Program-made: the position numbers and the translations under genes
Shown here: positions 53,516-61,936 of the stretch, piece by piece
How positions within the stretch are numbered: position 1 is the stretch's first letter
Layout: each line of letters begins with the position of its first letter
Notes under the pieces: generated by a model
Database searches by the model: none
Seen by the model: the letters and a program-made list of their open reading frames with translations, nothing else
Told to the model about the DNA's origin: nothing
Source: Haemophilus haemolyticus
GTDB lineage: Bacteria > Pseudomonadota > Gammaproteobacteria > Enterobacterales > Pasteurellaceae
Assembly: GCF_001679045.1 (NCBI RefSeq)
Contig: NZ_LYCK01000014.1
Span: forward strand, 99,276 to 163,275
Direction: 5' to 3'
DNA length: 64,000 nucleotides

Positions 53516-53541
53516 GCGTGTAAACATTATTGTTTACACGC
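53516..53541 (+). terminator. 10-bp perfect palindrome after the relBE remnant
   Basis: GCGTGTAAAC (53516-53525) and GTTTACACGC (53532-53541) with a 6-nt loop. No T run follows. It could be a terminator of the lost toxin gene or a protein-binding palindrome. Confidence 0.5.
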
Positions 53542-53548
53542 TAATGTC

Positions 53549-53842
53549 TTAAAAGAAACCTATAGTATTCTTTATAGGTTTGTTTTTAGGCTTTTTATTT
53601 AAAAACTTCTCTTGTACTTTTTCATATTCCTTTAGTTCATCTAAGGATAATGAAAGTGATGTATTAGAAATCGTTTTAATTAGAATAGACTGAGATATTT
53701 TACTATTATTTTTTAGAGCTTTTCTTGAAGTTTCATCACAGAGAAATTTTATATCACTTGAAACAAAATTTTCCGTTAAACTGGCTAATTCATCATAATC
53801 AATAGAATTATCAATAGATCGTGATTTTAAATAAAGCTCGAA
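53549..53842 (-). pseudogene. C-terminal fragment of an AAA+ ATPase
   Basis: An uninterrupted minus-strand frame without a usable start ends at TAA (53551-53549) and encodes about 97 residues. It reads LKSRSIDNSIDYDELASLTE, then NFVSSDIKFLCDETSRKAL, ILIKTISNTSLSLSLDELKEY and a basic tail ending TIGFF. The pattern DYDELA-LTENFVSSDI-LCDETSRKAL is that of the helical lid after the AAA+ core (compare SGADI...EAA...AL). Walker A and B parts are missing. The frame stops just right of 53842, where a different plus-strand fragment begins. Confidence 0.62.
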
Positions 53843-53913
53843 CTATTTTAGAGCAAAAAGAGAAAGAAATTACACTTCTAAATGCTTTATTAGAAGCTGT
53901 GAAAGCAAAATAA
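53842..53913 (+). pseudogene. C-terminal tail of an unidentified gene
   Basis: A short frame TILEQKEKEITLLNALLEAV, then KAK and TAA (53911-53913), forms an amphipathic charged helix. It resembles the end of a small DNA-binding antitoxin or coiled-coil protein, but I cannot identify it. It begins exactly where the minus-strand AAA+ fragment loses its 5' end. No start codon is present. Confidence 0.35.
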
Positions 53914-53923
53914 GTGATGTAGA

Positions 53924-53952
53924 TTGAGACTTTGGGGCTTTTTCGCTACAAT
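53924..53952 (+). promoter_or_regulatory. sigma-70 promoter of pth
   Basis: -35 TTGAGA (53924-53929), 17-bp spacer, -10 TACAAT (53947-53952), 32 bp upstream of the pth start. Spacing is optimal. Confidence 0.75.
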
Positions 53953-53984
53953 ACGCCACTATTTTTTTACATCATCAAATAAAA

Positions 53985-54569
53985 ATGTCAGAAATAAAAC
54001 TCATTGTTGGTTTAGGCAATCCTGGCGATAAATATACCGATACACGCCACAATGCGGGCGAATGGCTTATTGAACGTCTAGCACGTCATTTTAACGTTTT
54101 TCTAAATCCAGAAAGTAAATTCTTCGGAAAAACTGCCCGCACTTTAGTGAATGGAAAAGAAGTTCGCCTTTTAGTACCGACAACTTTTATGAATTTAAGC
54201 GGTAAAGCAGTTGGGGCATTGGCAAGTTTTTATCGTATTAAACCTGAAGAAATTTTAGTTATTCATGATGAATTAGATTTACCGCCAGGCACAGCAAAAC
54301 TCAAACAAGGCGGTGGGCACGGCGGACATAACGGCTTAAAAGATATTGTGGCTCAATTAGGCAATAACAATAATTTCTACCGCTTACGTATTGGCATTGG
54401 ACATCCTGGCCATCGTGATTTAGTGGCGGGTTATGTTTTAAATAAACCATCACCGGCAGATCGCGATGCACTTGAAAAAGTGCTAGATGAAGCAACTGAT
54501 TGTGTAGAAATGATTTTCAAAGATGGAATGGTCAAAGCGACCAACCGTTTAAACAGTTTCAAAATTTAA
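53985..54569 (+). CDS. pth: Pth, peptidyl-tRNA hydrolase
   Basis: A 194-residue essential enzyme recycling tRNA from drop-off peptidyl-tRNA. Signatures are [20 protein letters not shown] with catalytic His22, [23 protein letters not shown], and [15 protein letters not shown]. The length is normal. It is followed after 47 bp by ychF, the same pairing as in E. coli (pth-ychF). A DNA uptake sequence (54570-54578) lies in the spacer. Confidence 0.97.
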   Translation: MSEIKLIVGLGNPGDKYTDTRHNAGEWLIERLARHFNVFLNPESKFFGKTARTLVNGKEVRLLVPTTFMNLSGKAVGALASFYRIKPEEILVIHDELDLPPGTAKLKQGGGHGGHNGLKDIVAQLGNNNNFYRLRIGIGHPGHRDLVAGYVLNKPSPADRDALEKVLDEATDCVEMIFKDGMVKATNRLNSFKI

Positions 54570-54616
54570 AAGTGCGGTTAGTTTTACAACCGTTTTACTC
54601 AAAATAAGGAAAAATT

Positions 54617-55708
54617 ATGGGATTCAAATGTGGTATTGTGGGATTGCCAAATGTCGGCAAATCTACTCTTTTTAACGCGCTCACTAAAGCTGGTATTGAA
54701 GCCGCAAACTATCCATTCTGTACTATCGAACCAAATACCGGTGTCGTGCCAATGCCAGATCCGCGTTTAGATGCATTGGCAGAAATCGTTAAACCTGAAC
54801 GCGTATTACCTACAACTATGGAATTCGTGGACATCGCAGGCTTAGTTGCGGGAGCAAGTAAAGGAGAGGGCTTGGGTAATAAATTCTTAGCAAACATCCG
54901 CGAAACAGACGCAATTGGTCACGTCGTTCGTTGCTTTGAAAATGACGATATCGTGCACGTTGCTGGGAAAATTGACCCACAAGATGACATTGATACCATC
55001 AATACCGAATTATCCTTATCCGACTTAGACAGCTGTGAACGAGCGATTCAACGCTTACAAAAACGTGCCAAAGGTGGAGACAAAGAGGCTAAATTTTAAC
55101 TTTCCGTTATGGAAAAAATTCTTCCTGTACTTGAAAATGCGGGGATGATTCGCTCTGTTGGATTAGACAAAGAAGAATTGCAAGCAATCAAGAGTTACAA
55201 CTTCTTAACTTTAAAACCAACAATGTATATCGCAAACGTAAATGAAGATGGCTTTGAAAATAATCCATACTTAGATCGCGTGCGTGAAATTGCAGCAAAA
55301 GAAGGGGCGGTAGTTGTTCCAGTATGTGCAGCGATTGAATCTGAAATTGCAGAACTTGATGATGAAGAAAAAGTCGAGTTTTTACAAGATTTAGGCATTG
55401 AAGAACCTGGATTGAACCGCGTAATTCGTGCTGGTTACGCACTTTTAAATCTTCAAACTTATTTCACTGCTGGCGTAAAAGAAGTACGAGCTTGGACAAT
55501 TTCAGTCGGCGCAACCGCACCAAAAGCAGCAGCTGTAATCCACACCGACTTTGAAAAAGGCTTTATCCGAGCAGAAGTTATAGCTTATGAAGACTTTACC
55601 CAATTCAACGGAGAAAACGGCGCAAAAGAAGCGGGTAAATGGCGTTTAGAAGGCAAAGATTACGTCGTACAAGATGGGGATGTAATGCACTTCCGATTCA
55701 ACGTGTAA
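54617..55708 (+). pseudogene. ychF: YchF/OLA1-type ATPase/GTPase, interrupted by an in-frame stop
   Basis: The full frame from 54617 to 55708 would encode 363 residues, exactly the YchF length. It has Walker [40 protein letters not shown], then the [14 protein letters not shown] region and the C-terminal TGS domain ending [17 protein letters not shown]. Codon 161 (55097-55099) is TAA between AKF and LSVMEK, where relatives have Glu, so one G-to-T change explains it. Both sides keep the same frame. An ATG at codon 165 (55109) could restart the second half. No frameshift is present. Confidence 0.88.
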
Positions 55709-55724
55709 AAATATACAAAAAAAT

Positions 55725-55760
55725 AACCGCACTTTTGACTCATATAACAAAGTGCGGTTT
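55725..55760 (+). terminator. inverted uptake-sequence pair after ychF
   Basis: An 11-bp stem AACCGCACTTT / AAAGTGCGGTT (55725-55735, 55749-55759) with a 13-nt loop between ychF and the acyltransferase gene. It is followed by TATATTTTTAT. Confidence 0.72.
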
Positions 55761-55782
55761 ATATTTTTATTAAAGGAATATT

Positions 55783-57666
55783 ATGTCATCTATTAAATAT
55801 CGCCCAGAAATTGATGGACTACGCGCAATTGCTGTTATTTCAGTCATTATCTATCATCTTAATGAAAACTGGTTACCAGGCGGTTTTCTTGGGGTAGATA
55901 TTTTCTTTGTTATTTCTGGTTTTCTGATTACTGGTATTATTATCACAGAAATTCAACAGAATTCTTTTTCGTTTAAGCAATTTTATACTCGACGAATTAA
56001 ACGAATTTATCCCGCTTTTATTACAGTGATCGCATTAGTGTCTTTCGTTGCATCTGCTATTTTTATTTATAATGATTTTAACCAATTAAGAAAAACAATA
56101 GAATTAGCCACTATTTTCTTATCTAATTTCTATTTAGGTTTAACACAAGGTTATTTTGACTTAAGTGCAAATGAAAACCCTGTACTACATATTTGGTCAT
56201 TAGCTGTAGAAGAGCAATACTATCTTATTTTTCCACTAATCCTAATTTTAGCTTATAAAAAATTTAGAGAAATTAAAGCATTATTTGCGATAACGCTAGC
56301 TTTGTTTTTTATTTTACTTGCCACCTCTTTTATTCCAGCTAATATTTACAAACAGGTATTTCATCAACCTAATATTTATTATCTATCTAACCTAAGATTT
56401 CCAGAATTACTTGTAGGTTCATTACTCGCCATTTATCATAATTTTTCAAATAACATTCAATTGAGTAAGCTAGCAAATAATACTCTGGCTATTTTAAGTA
56501 CATTACTATTATTTTCCTGTTTATTTTTAATGAATAATGATATTGCATATATTCCGGGAGTTACTTTAATTCTTCCTTGTATTTTTACAGCATTAATTAT
56601 TCATACCACATCACAAAATAACATTATTAAATTATGTTTATCTAATAAAGTAATGGTATTTATTGGAAAAATTTCTTATTCACTCTATTTATATCATTGG
56701 ATTTTTATTGCGCTCGCTTATTACATTACTGGCAGCAAGCAGATTCAAGGCATTACAGTTTTAATTGTTGTTATATTAACTATTATTTCCTCTATCACAA
56801 GTTATTATTTAATTGAGCAACCTATAAGAAAATCAAAATTAAACTTTAAACAGGCATTTATCTATCTTTATCTAATTCCATCTCTTTTTATTATTGGTTA
56901 TAACACTTATGAAAGAAAACAGATTAGAAAAGAAAAAGAACATATTGAACAAGATGTTTTATCTGTTAATTTAGAGAATAACTTACCAACTACAGTTTTA
57001 ACAATAGGGGATTCTCATGCTGGTCATCTTACTTATTTTTTAAAATATCTTGGTAAGCAAGAAGGATGGAAGTCAACTATTTTAAGCATAACTGATGGGA
57101 AGGATTGTTTTGTTTTAGTGGATAAAAACAATAAAATAACACCTGAGTGTCAAGGGTTACTTAATGAGATTAATTCACCTAAATATAAAGCTATTTTTAT
57201 TTCTGGATTTTATGATTTAAGAATGGGAGGACAACCTGTTCCCCGATTTAACGCTCAGGCTTACTTTATTGATAACTTCAAAACTCGCTTTGTTGAAACT
57301 GTAAAATTACTGGCTAAATCAAAATCAGTTTATATCTTTGCAAATAACAGCTCTATTAGTAGATCTCCTGTTCGAGGATATTTACTAGAGAAATATGGCC
57401 TTGAAAAATATTTGGAACCAATTCGTAGAATGGGCGATATTGATGCGAGTAACAAAATTATTCATGATTTAGTCAAAGATATTCCTAATGTTTATTGGGT
57501 AGATGCTCAACAGTATTTACCAAAAGATAGCGTTATGGCAGAAGGAAAATACTTGTACGGGGATCAAGATCACTTAACAAATTTTGGTGCTTACTATATG
57601 GCAAAAGAATTTAGCAAATACCAACGAGTAATGACATCTGAACAAGTGAAAAAACTCTACGAGTAA
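55783..57666 (+). CDS. OafA/YrhL-like acyltransferase with SGNH domain
   Basis: A 627-residue membrane acyltransferase. The N-terminal acyltransferase-3 domain (about ten helices, residues 1-370) starts [20 protein letters not shown], with [14 protein letters not shown] and the RRIKRIYPA loop. The C-terminal periplasmic SGNH domain has [13 protein letters not shown] near residue 409 and [15 protein letters not shown] near 600, carrying the Ser and Asp/His residues. Family members O-acetylate surface polysaccharide; the H. influenzae homologue oafA modifies lipooligosaccharide (from memory). It is markedly AT-rich and contains no uptake sequence, consistent with transfer. Confidence 0.88.
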   Translation: MSSIKYRPEIDGLRAIAVISVIIYHLNENWLPGGFLGVDIFFVISGFLITGIIITEIQQNSFSFKQFYTRRIKRIYPAFITVIALVSFVASAIFIYNDFNQLRKTIELATIFLSNFYLGLTQGYFDLSANENPVLHIWSLAVEEQYYLIFPLILILAYKKFREIKALFAITLALFFILLATSFIPANIYKQVFHQPNIYYLSNLRFPELLVGSLLAIYHNFSNNIQLSKLANNTLAILSTLLLFSCLFLMNNDIAYIPGVTLILPCIFTALIIHTTSQNNIIKLCLSNKVMVFIGKISYSLYLYHWIFIALAYYITGSKQIQGITVLIVVILTIISSITSYYLIEQPIRKSKLNFKQAFIYLYLIPSLFIIGYNTYERKQIRKEKEHIEQDVLSVNLENNLPTTVLTIGDSHAGHLTYFLKYLGKQEGWKSTILSITDGKDCFVLVDKNNKITPECQGLLNEINSPKYKAIFISGFYDLRMGGQPVPRFNAQAYFIDNFKTRFVETVKLLAKSKSVYIFANNSSISRSPVRGYLLEKYGLEKYLEPIRRMGDIDASNKIIHDLVKDIPNVYWVDAQQYLPKDSVMAEGKYLYGDQDHLTNFGAYYMAKEFSKYQRVMTSEQVKKLYE

Positions 57667-57671
57667 AAACT

Positions 57672-57706
57672 AAAAGCGTTGAGCTATTTGCCCAACGCTT
57701 TTTTAT
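57672..57706. terminator. bidirectional terminator between the acyltransferase gene and rnd
   Basis: A 10-bp stem AAAAGCGTTG / CAACGCTTTT (57672-57681, 57693-57702) with an 11-nt loop and T-rich flank between convergent genes. Confidence 0.83.
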
Positions 57707-57708
57707 AT

Positions 57709-58851
57709 CTACTTAAGTACATCAACTAACTTTTCACCAATAGGTTTTCGCCATCCAATCAGCAACTCTGGTAGTTTGTCTTGAGAACAATTATATTTCC
57801 AAACCCATTTAATCAATTCTTCCAAAGTGCGTTTACTCGCAACGATTTCAGGGGTCAAACCTTCTGGCATTAAACTATTCACTTTTTCTTGTAATAACCG
57901 AATCGTTTTTTTATAACGAGGATCTTCAGAAATACGTTCAATAGGTTTTGGATAGTCATTAGAAGAAACACGTCTTACTTGAGAAAGTAATTGTAGAATT
58001 TTCTTACCACGTACACGCACTTCATTTTCAGTTAATCCCATTTCTAACATTTCAGATGTATTACGTGGATTATTCTTTGCCACTTTCCAAAGATTATCTG
58101 ATTTCACAATATAAGACAGGGCTAAATCACGTTCTATTGCGACGTTTTGTCGCCACTGCGCCAAAATTCTTAAACGAGACAATTCTAATGGATTTAATTT
58201 CCAAGCATTTGGAATATCTAAATAAGCTTTTTCTGAATCTCGTTCTTGTAATTTATGCGTTTTAGCAAGAGCCAATTCACAATCATCTCTTACTGCTTGT
58301 TCCCAAGGTGTTTTCGCTAACTCTTTTTCAAGAATATGATAAAGCGGCAATAAATACCAAACATCACCTGCGGCATACTTAAGTTGAATATCAGAAAGGG
58401 GGCGTTTGATCCAATTGGTGCGAGTTGCACCTTTATCGATTTCTACATTTAAGTATTGGTGTGCTAATTTTGCCAATCCTGCTGATGTGCCAAGCCCAAG
58501 AAATCGCGCCATAATTTGCGTATCAATCATTGAGTGTGGAAGCTGATCAAATTCTTGTAAGAAAACCAATAAATCCTCACTACAAGAATGTAAGACTTTT
58601 AATACTTTAGGATTGGATAACAATGCAACAAAAGGCGAAAAATCCGTAATCGCTAAAGGATCAATTAAAGAGACGCGCTCACCATCATAAAGTTGGATTA
58701 ATCCCAGCTTAGGAAAATAAGTGGAAACACGCATAAATTCTGTATCTAAGGCGACCGCACTTTGCTGCTGAGCCAAATTGCAAATTTCCAATAGCGAAGT
58801 ATTATCCGTAATAACCGTAAAGTGCGGTAGATTTTGACATTCTTTTATCAT
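57709..58851 (-). CDS. rnd: ribonuclease D
   Basis: A 380-residue 3'-5' exoribonuclease in tRNA 3' maturation. DEDD exonuclease motifs are AVALDTEFMRVSTYF, KVLHSCSEDLLVF, and KYAAGDVWYLLPLY. The central HRDC domain begins about residue 210 (LRILAQWRQNVAIERDLAL) and a second helical repeat follows. The start MIKECQNLPHF has no strong ribosome binding site. Two uptake sequences (58754, 58820) are close to the 5' end. It has its own transcription unit after a terminator. Confidence 0.94.
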   Translation of the reverse strand: MIKECQNLPHFTVITDNTSLLEICNLAQQQSAVALDTEFMRVSTYFPKLGLIQLYDGERVSLIDPLAITDFSPFVALLSNPKVLKVLHSCSEDLLVFLQEFDQLPHSMIDTQIMARFLGLGTSAGLAKLAHQYLNVEIDKGATRTNWIKRPLSDIQLKYAAGDVWYLLPLYHILEKELAKTPWEQAVRDDCELALAKTHKLQERDSEKAYLDIPNAWKLNPLELSRLRILAQWRQNVAIERDLALSYIVKSDNLWKVAKNNPRNTSEMLEMGLTENEVRVRGKKILQLLSQVRRVSSNDYPKPIERISEDPRYKKTIRLLQEKVNSLMPEGLTPEIVASKRTLEELIKWVWKYNCSQDKLPELLIGWRKPIGEKLVDVLK

Positions 58852-58869
58852 AGTGATTTTTTATTTAAA

Positions 58870-58902
58870 AAGAACAAAAATGGGATATTGCTATCCCATT
58901 TT
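58870..58902 (-). terminator. terminator of fadD
   Basis: An 11-bp perfect stem AAAATGGGATA / TATCCCATTTT (58877-58887, 58892-58902) with a 4-nt loop is followed on the minus strand by TGTTCTTTTTA. Confidence 0.85.
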
Positions 58903-58906
58903 GACA

Positions 58907-60595
58907 TTAATGTTTTGAACGTTTTGCGATCTCTTCATCGCGTAGAACCCGACGTAAAATCTTTCCAACATTAGTTTTTGGCAGTTCGTCTCGGAACTCA
59001 ATTTCTTTTGGTACTTTATAGCCTGTGAGATATTGGCGACAATGGTTTCGAAGTTCATCACGAGTTAAAGTATCATCCTTTTTCACCACAAATACTTTAA
59101 TCGTTTCACCAGAAACTTCATGAGGAACACCGATTGCCACAGCCTCAGCCACTTTGTAATTCAGCATAACGACATCTTCAATTTCATTTGGATAGACATT
59201 AAAGCCAGAAACCAAAATCATATCTTTTTTACGATCTACAATGCGTAAACTATATGATTCATCCATAATAACAATATCGCCTGTTGCCATCCAACCATCT
59301 TTTAAAACTTCGCTAGTTGCTTCTGGTCGTTGCCAATAGCCTCGCATGACTTGGTCACCTTTCACCCATAATTCACCAGGTTCGCCAATTTTTGCTTCTG
59401 AACCATCATCTTTAATGATTTTTATATCAGTATTTGGCACTGGTACACCAATAGTGCCATTATGTTTCACAACATTAATCGGACAAGCTGCGATTAATGG
59501 TGAACATTCTGTCATTCCATAACCCTCAATGATATTACAGCCCGTCAATTCATGCCAACGTCTTGCCACTGATTGTTGAATAGCCATTCCGCCTCCAACT
59601 GAAAGTTTCAAAGCAGAAAAATCAACTTCTTTAAAGTTTTCATTATTTAACAACGCATTAAATAAGGTATTTACACCAGTAATCGCCTCAAAACGGTATT
59701 TTTTCAACTCTTTCACAAATCCCTCAATATCTCTCGGATTGGTGATTAAGATCGCCGTTACACCTAACTCTAAAAATAATAAGCAGTTTACGGTTAAGGC
59801 AAATACGTGATAAAGAGGCAAGGCTAAAATAGCTGAGCGAGTGCGAGAATGATCGCCAATAAATGGCTCTGCAATCCATTTTGCTTGGAAAACATTGGTA
59901 ATGATATTTCCGTGCGTCAGCATCGCACCTTTCGCTACACCTGTTGTGCCGCCTGTGTATTGTAAAAAGGCTAAATCCTCACGCGACATTTCTGGACGAA
60001 CGTATTGGCGATATTTACCAATACTCAATACTTCACGGAATGTTACTGCGTGCGGTAATTTATATTTCGGCACGAGTTTTTTCACATATTTCACGACAAA
60101 ATTGACTAAAGTACGTTTACCAAATGAAAGTTGATCGCCCATTCGGGTAAGAATAACGTGTTTGACATTGGTATTAAAAACGACTTTTTCCAAGGTAGAA
60201 GCAAAATTAGATACCACAACAATCGCTACCGCACCACTATCTTGCAACTGGTGCTCTAATTCTCTCGGTGTGTAAAGAGGATTCACATTTACTGCAATTA
60301 AGCCCGCACGCAAAATACCAAAAAGTGCGATAGGATATTGCAATAAATTTGGCATCATTAATGCCACGCGATCACCACGCTGAAGTTTAAATTCATTTTG
60401 CAAATACGCGGCAAATGCACGACTGCGCTCTTCTAATTTACGAAAAGTAAGTACTTGCCCCATATTAATGTAAGCGGGGCGATCTGGATGTTCGCGCACA
60501 GCTTTGTCGAACATATCCACAATAGATTCATATTTTGAGGTATCCAGAAATTTTTCAGAACCTTCTGGATAATTTTGAAACCAAATTTTTTCCAT
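58907..60595 (-). CDS. fadD: FadD, long-chain fatty acid--CoA ligase
   Basis: A 562-residue AMP-forming ligase that activates fatty acids by thioesterification to CoA. The AMP-binding loop is [17 protein letters not shown], followed by [20 protein letters not shown], the [20 protein letters not shown] hinge and the catalytic Lys in [12 protein letters not shown]. Its presence beside the fadL family porin elsewhere in the window suggests use of host fatty acids, probably for phospholipids. No uptake sequence is inside. Confidence 0.95.
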   Translation of the reverse strand: MEKIWFQNYPEGSEKFLDTSKYESIVDMFDKAVREHPDRPAYINMGQVLTFRKLEERSRAFAAYLQNEFKLQRGDRVALMMPNLLQYPIALFGILRAGLIAVNVNPLYTPRELEHQLQDSGAVAIVVVSNFASTLEKVVFNTNVKHVILTRMGDQLSFGKRTLVNFVVKYVKKLVPKYKLPHAVTFREVLSIGKYRQYVRPEMSREDLAFLQYTGGTTGVAKGAMLTHGNIITNVFQAKWIAEPFIGDHSRTRSAILALPLYHVFALTVNCLLFLELGVTAILITNPRDIEGFVKELKKYRFEAITGVNTLFNALLNNENFKEVDFSALKLSVGGGMAIQQSVARRWHELTGCNIIEGYGMTECSPLIAACPINVVKHNGTIGVPVPNTDIKIIKDDGSEAKIGEPGELWVKGDQVMRGYWQRPEATSEVLKDGWMATGDIVIMDESYSLRIVDRKKDMILVSGFNVYPNEIEDVVMLNYKVAEAVAIGVPHEVSGETIKVFVVKKDDTLTRDELRNHCRQYLTGYKVPKEIEFRDELPKTNVGKILRRVLRDEEIAKRSKH

Positions 60596-60637
60596 TTTTT
60601 ATCCTAATTTGTTGGAAAATCTTTAAGATTTTATCAT

Positions 60638-61189
60638 TTAATTCAAATAATAGCGAATTTCAGGCTGGACATACCAAGGGCGATGTCTCCATCTAAAAAA
60701 TCCCCAATCATCATCTTCATCCCAATCATCTGTTGGATAATCATAGGTGGTACTAAGTGTCCAAATACGGTATTTATCAGGTTGAATAACAGGATAAGTA
60801 TAATCAGCTTGTTCGATCTTGCCTTTCTCTGTTCCAACTAATCGCCCGCCCACAGTAATATAACGTTCTTTTAAATTTTCAGGGTCCACAAAGCCGTTGA
60901 AATACACAATAAAACGGCCATCTGATTGAAATTCAACGAATGGTTTACCTGAAATTGATGATACCGGTAAACTTAACACTTCAATTTTTGTTTGATTTGG
61001 TAAAACAGTCGCCTGAACAATTTTCCCGCCAAGCCGAACAGTTTTACAATGACAGGTTAAATCTTGAGGGGAAATCCCGCGATAGGAATTAATAGAGAAC
61101 CGCTCTTCTTCTAACCCTTTCGGCGGTGCCATACAGCCAGTTAATCCCAAGCAAAGTGCGGTAAAAAATAAGGTGATTTTGCCTTTCAT
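60638..61189 (-). CDS. slp: Slp family outer membrane lipoprotein
   Basis: A 183-residue lipoprotein with lipobox LTGC (Cys19). YRGISPQDLTCHCKTVRLGG, KIEVLSLPVSSISGKP, FVEFQSDGRFIVYFNGFVDP and ITVGGRLVGTEKGKIEQADY fit the Slp family, a starvation or acid-inducible outer membrane lipoprotein in E. coli. It ends in an unusual acidic/aromatic segment DDWDEDDDWGFFRWRHRPWY. A DNA uptake sequence (61154-61162) encodes FTALCLG of the signal peptide. It is downstream of tsaB. Confidence 0.9.
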   Translation of the reverse strand: MKGKITLFFTALCLGLTGCMAPPKGLEEERFSINSYRGISPQDLTCHCKTVRLGGKIVQATVLPNQTKIEVLSLPVSSISGKPFVEFQSDGRFIVYFNGFVDPENLKERYITVGGRLVGTEKGKIEQADYTYPVIQPDKYRIWTLSTTYDYPTDDWDEDDDWGFFRWRHRPWYVQPEIRYYLN

Positions 61190-61213
61190 TTTCTATCCTC
61201 CAGTTATTTAAAC

Positions 61214-61924
61214 TCATTCACGTCCTGGTAATTTTTTCCAAGTAACCTCGTTTCGCAAATAAATCGGTTCAATCTCTAAAGCTGAAATTGTGCGTTTTTG
61301 CAAGTATTCTACTCGTGCGAGCTCCAGCATATATAAGGCATTAGGTAACACAATATCTGAACTCGTTAGATTTTTTTCAGTAAATTGAGAATACGCTGCC
61401 CAACCTGTTCCGACTCTAAATGCATTATCATCTCGAAGCTGTTTAATTGCTTGTTCAGGGGAACATACTTGTTCAGTTATGATTTCTCGCCATTGAAAAA
61501 ACTCTCCAAAATCAGACCGCACTTTTTCTCTCACTAATTGAGAAAAATAAACTTCGTTCATTCTCGCATCAATTGCTGCAACGACATTTTCTGCTTGATG
61601 TAATTCAAATGCCGCCTGTGCCATTGCGGTTAAATTTGAAACAGGAATGACAGGCAAATCCGCACCAAACGCTAAACCTTGTGCAATCCCAGCACCAACA
61701 CGAACGCCGGTAAAACTCCCCGGACCTCGCCCAAAGGCAAGCGCATCAACTTGATTTAAACCTACCCCCGAATTTGCCAAAATTTCATCGATCATAGGTA
61801 AAATTCGTTTGGTGTGAGTGCGTTGAGCAAGTTCATTAATATGTGTTTTCTCACCACGATACAATAAAGCGACAGAACAAGCTTCAGTTGAAGTATCTAG
61901 CACCAATAAAGTTAAATTTTGCAT
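61214..61924 (-). CDS. tsaB: TsaB, tRNA threonylcarbamoyladenosine biosynthesis protein
   Basis: A 236-residue actin-like-fold protein that with TsaD and TsaE makes t6A37 in ANN-decoding tRNAs. LVLDTSTEACSVALL, the RTHTKRILPMIDEIL segment, ALAFGRGPGSFTGVRVGAGI and AAIDARMNEVY are diagnostic. It lies 12 bp after yoaA and 24 bp before slp, the same neighbourhood as E. coli yoaA-tsaB-slp-like-fadD. Confidence 0.95.
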   Translation of the reverse strand: MQNLTLLVLDTSTEACSVALLYRGEKTHINELAQRTHTKRILPMIDEILANSGVGLNQVDALAFGRGPGSFTGVRVGAGIAQGLAFGADLPVIPVSNLTAMAQAAFELHQAENVVAAIDARMNEVYFSQLVREKVRSDFGEFFQWREIITEQVCSPEQAIKQLRDDNAFRVGTGWAAYSQFTEKNLTSSDIVLPNALYMLELARVEYLQKRTISALEIEPIYLRNEVTWKKLPGRE

Positions 61925-61936
61925 TATTATTCTCGT

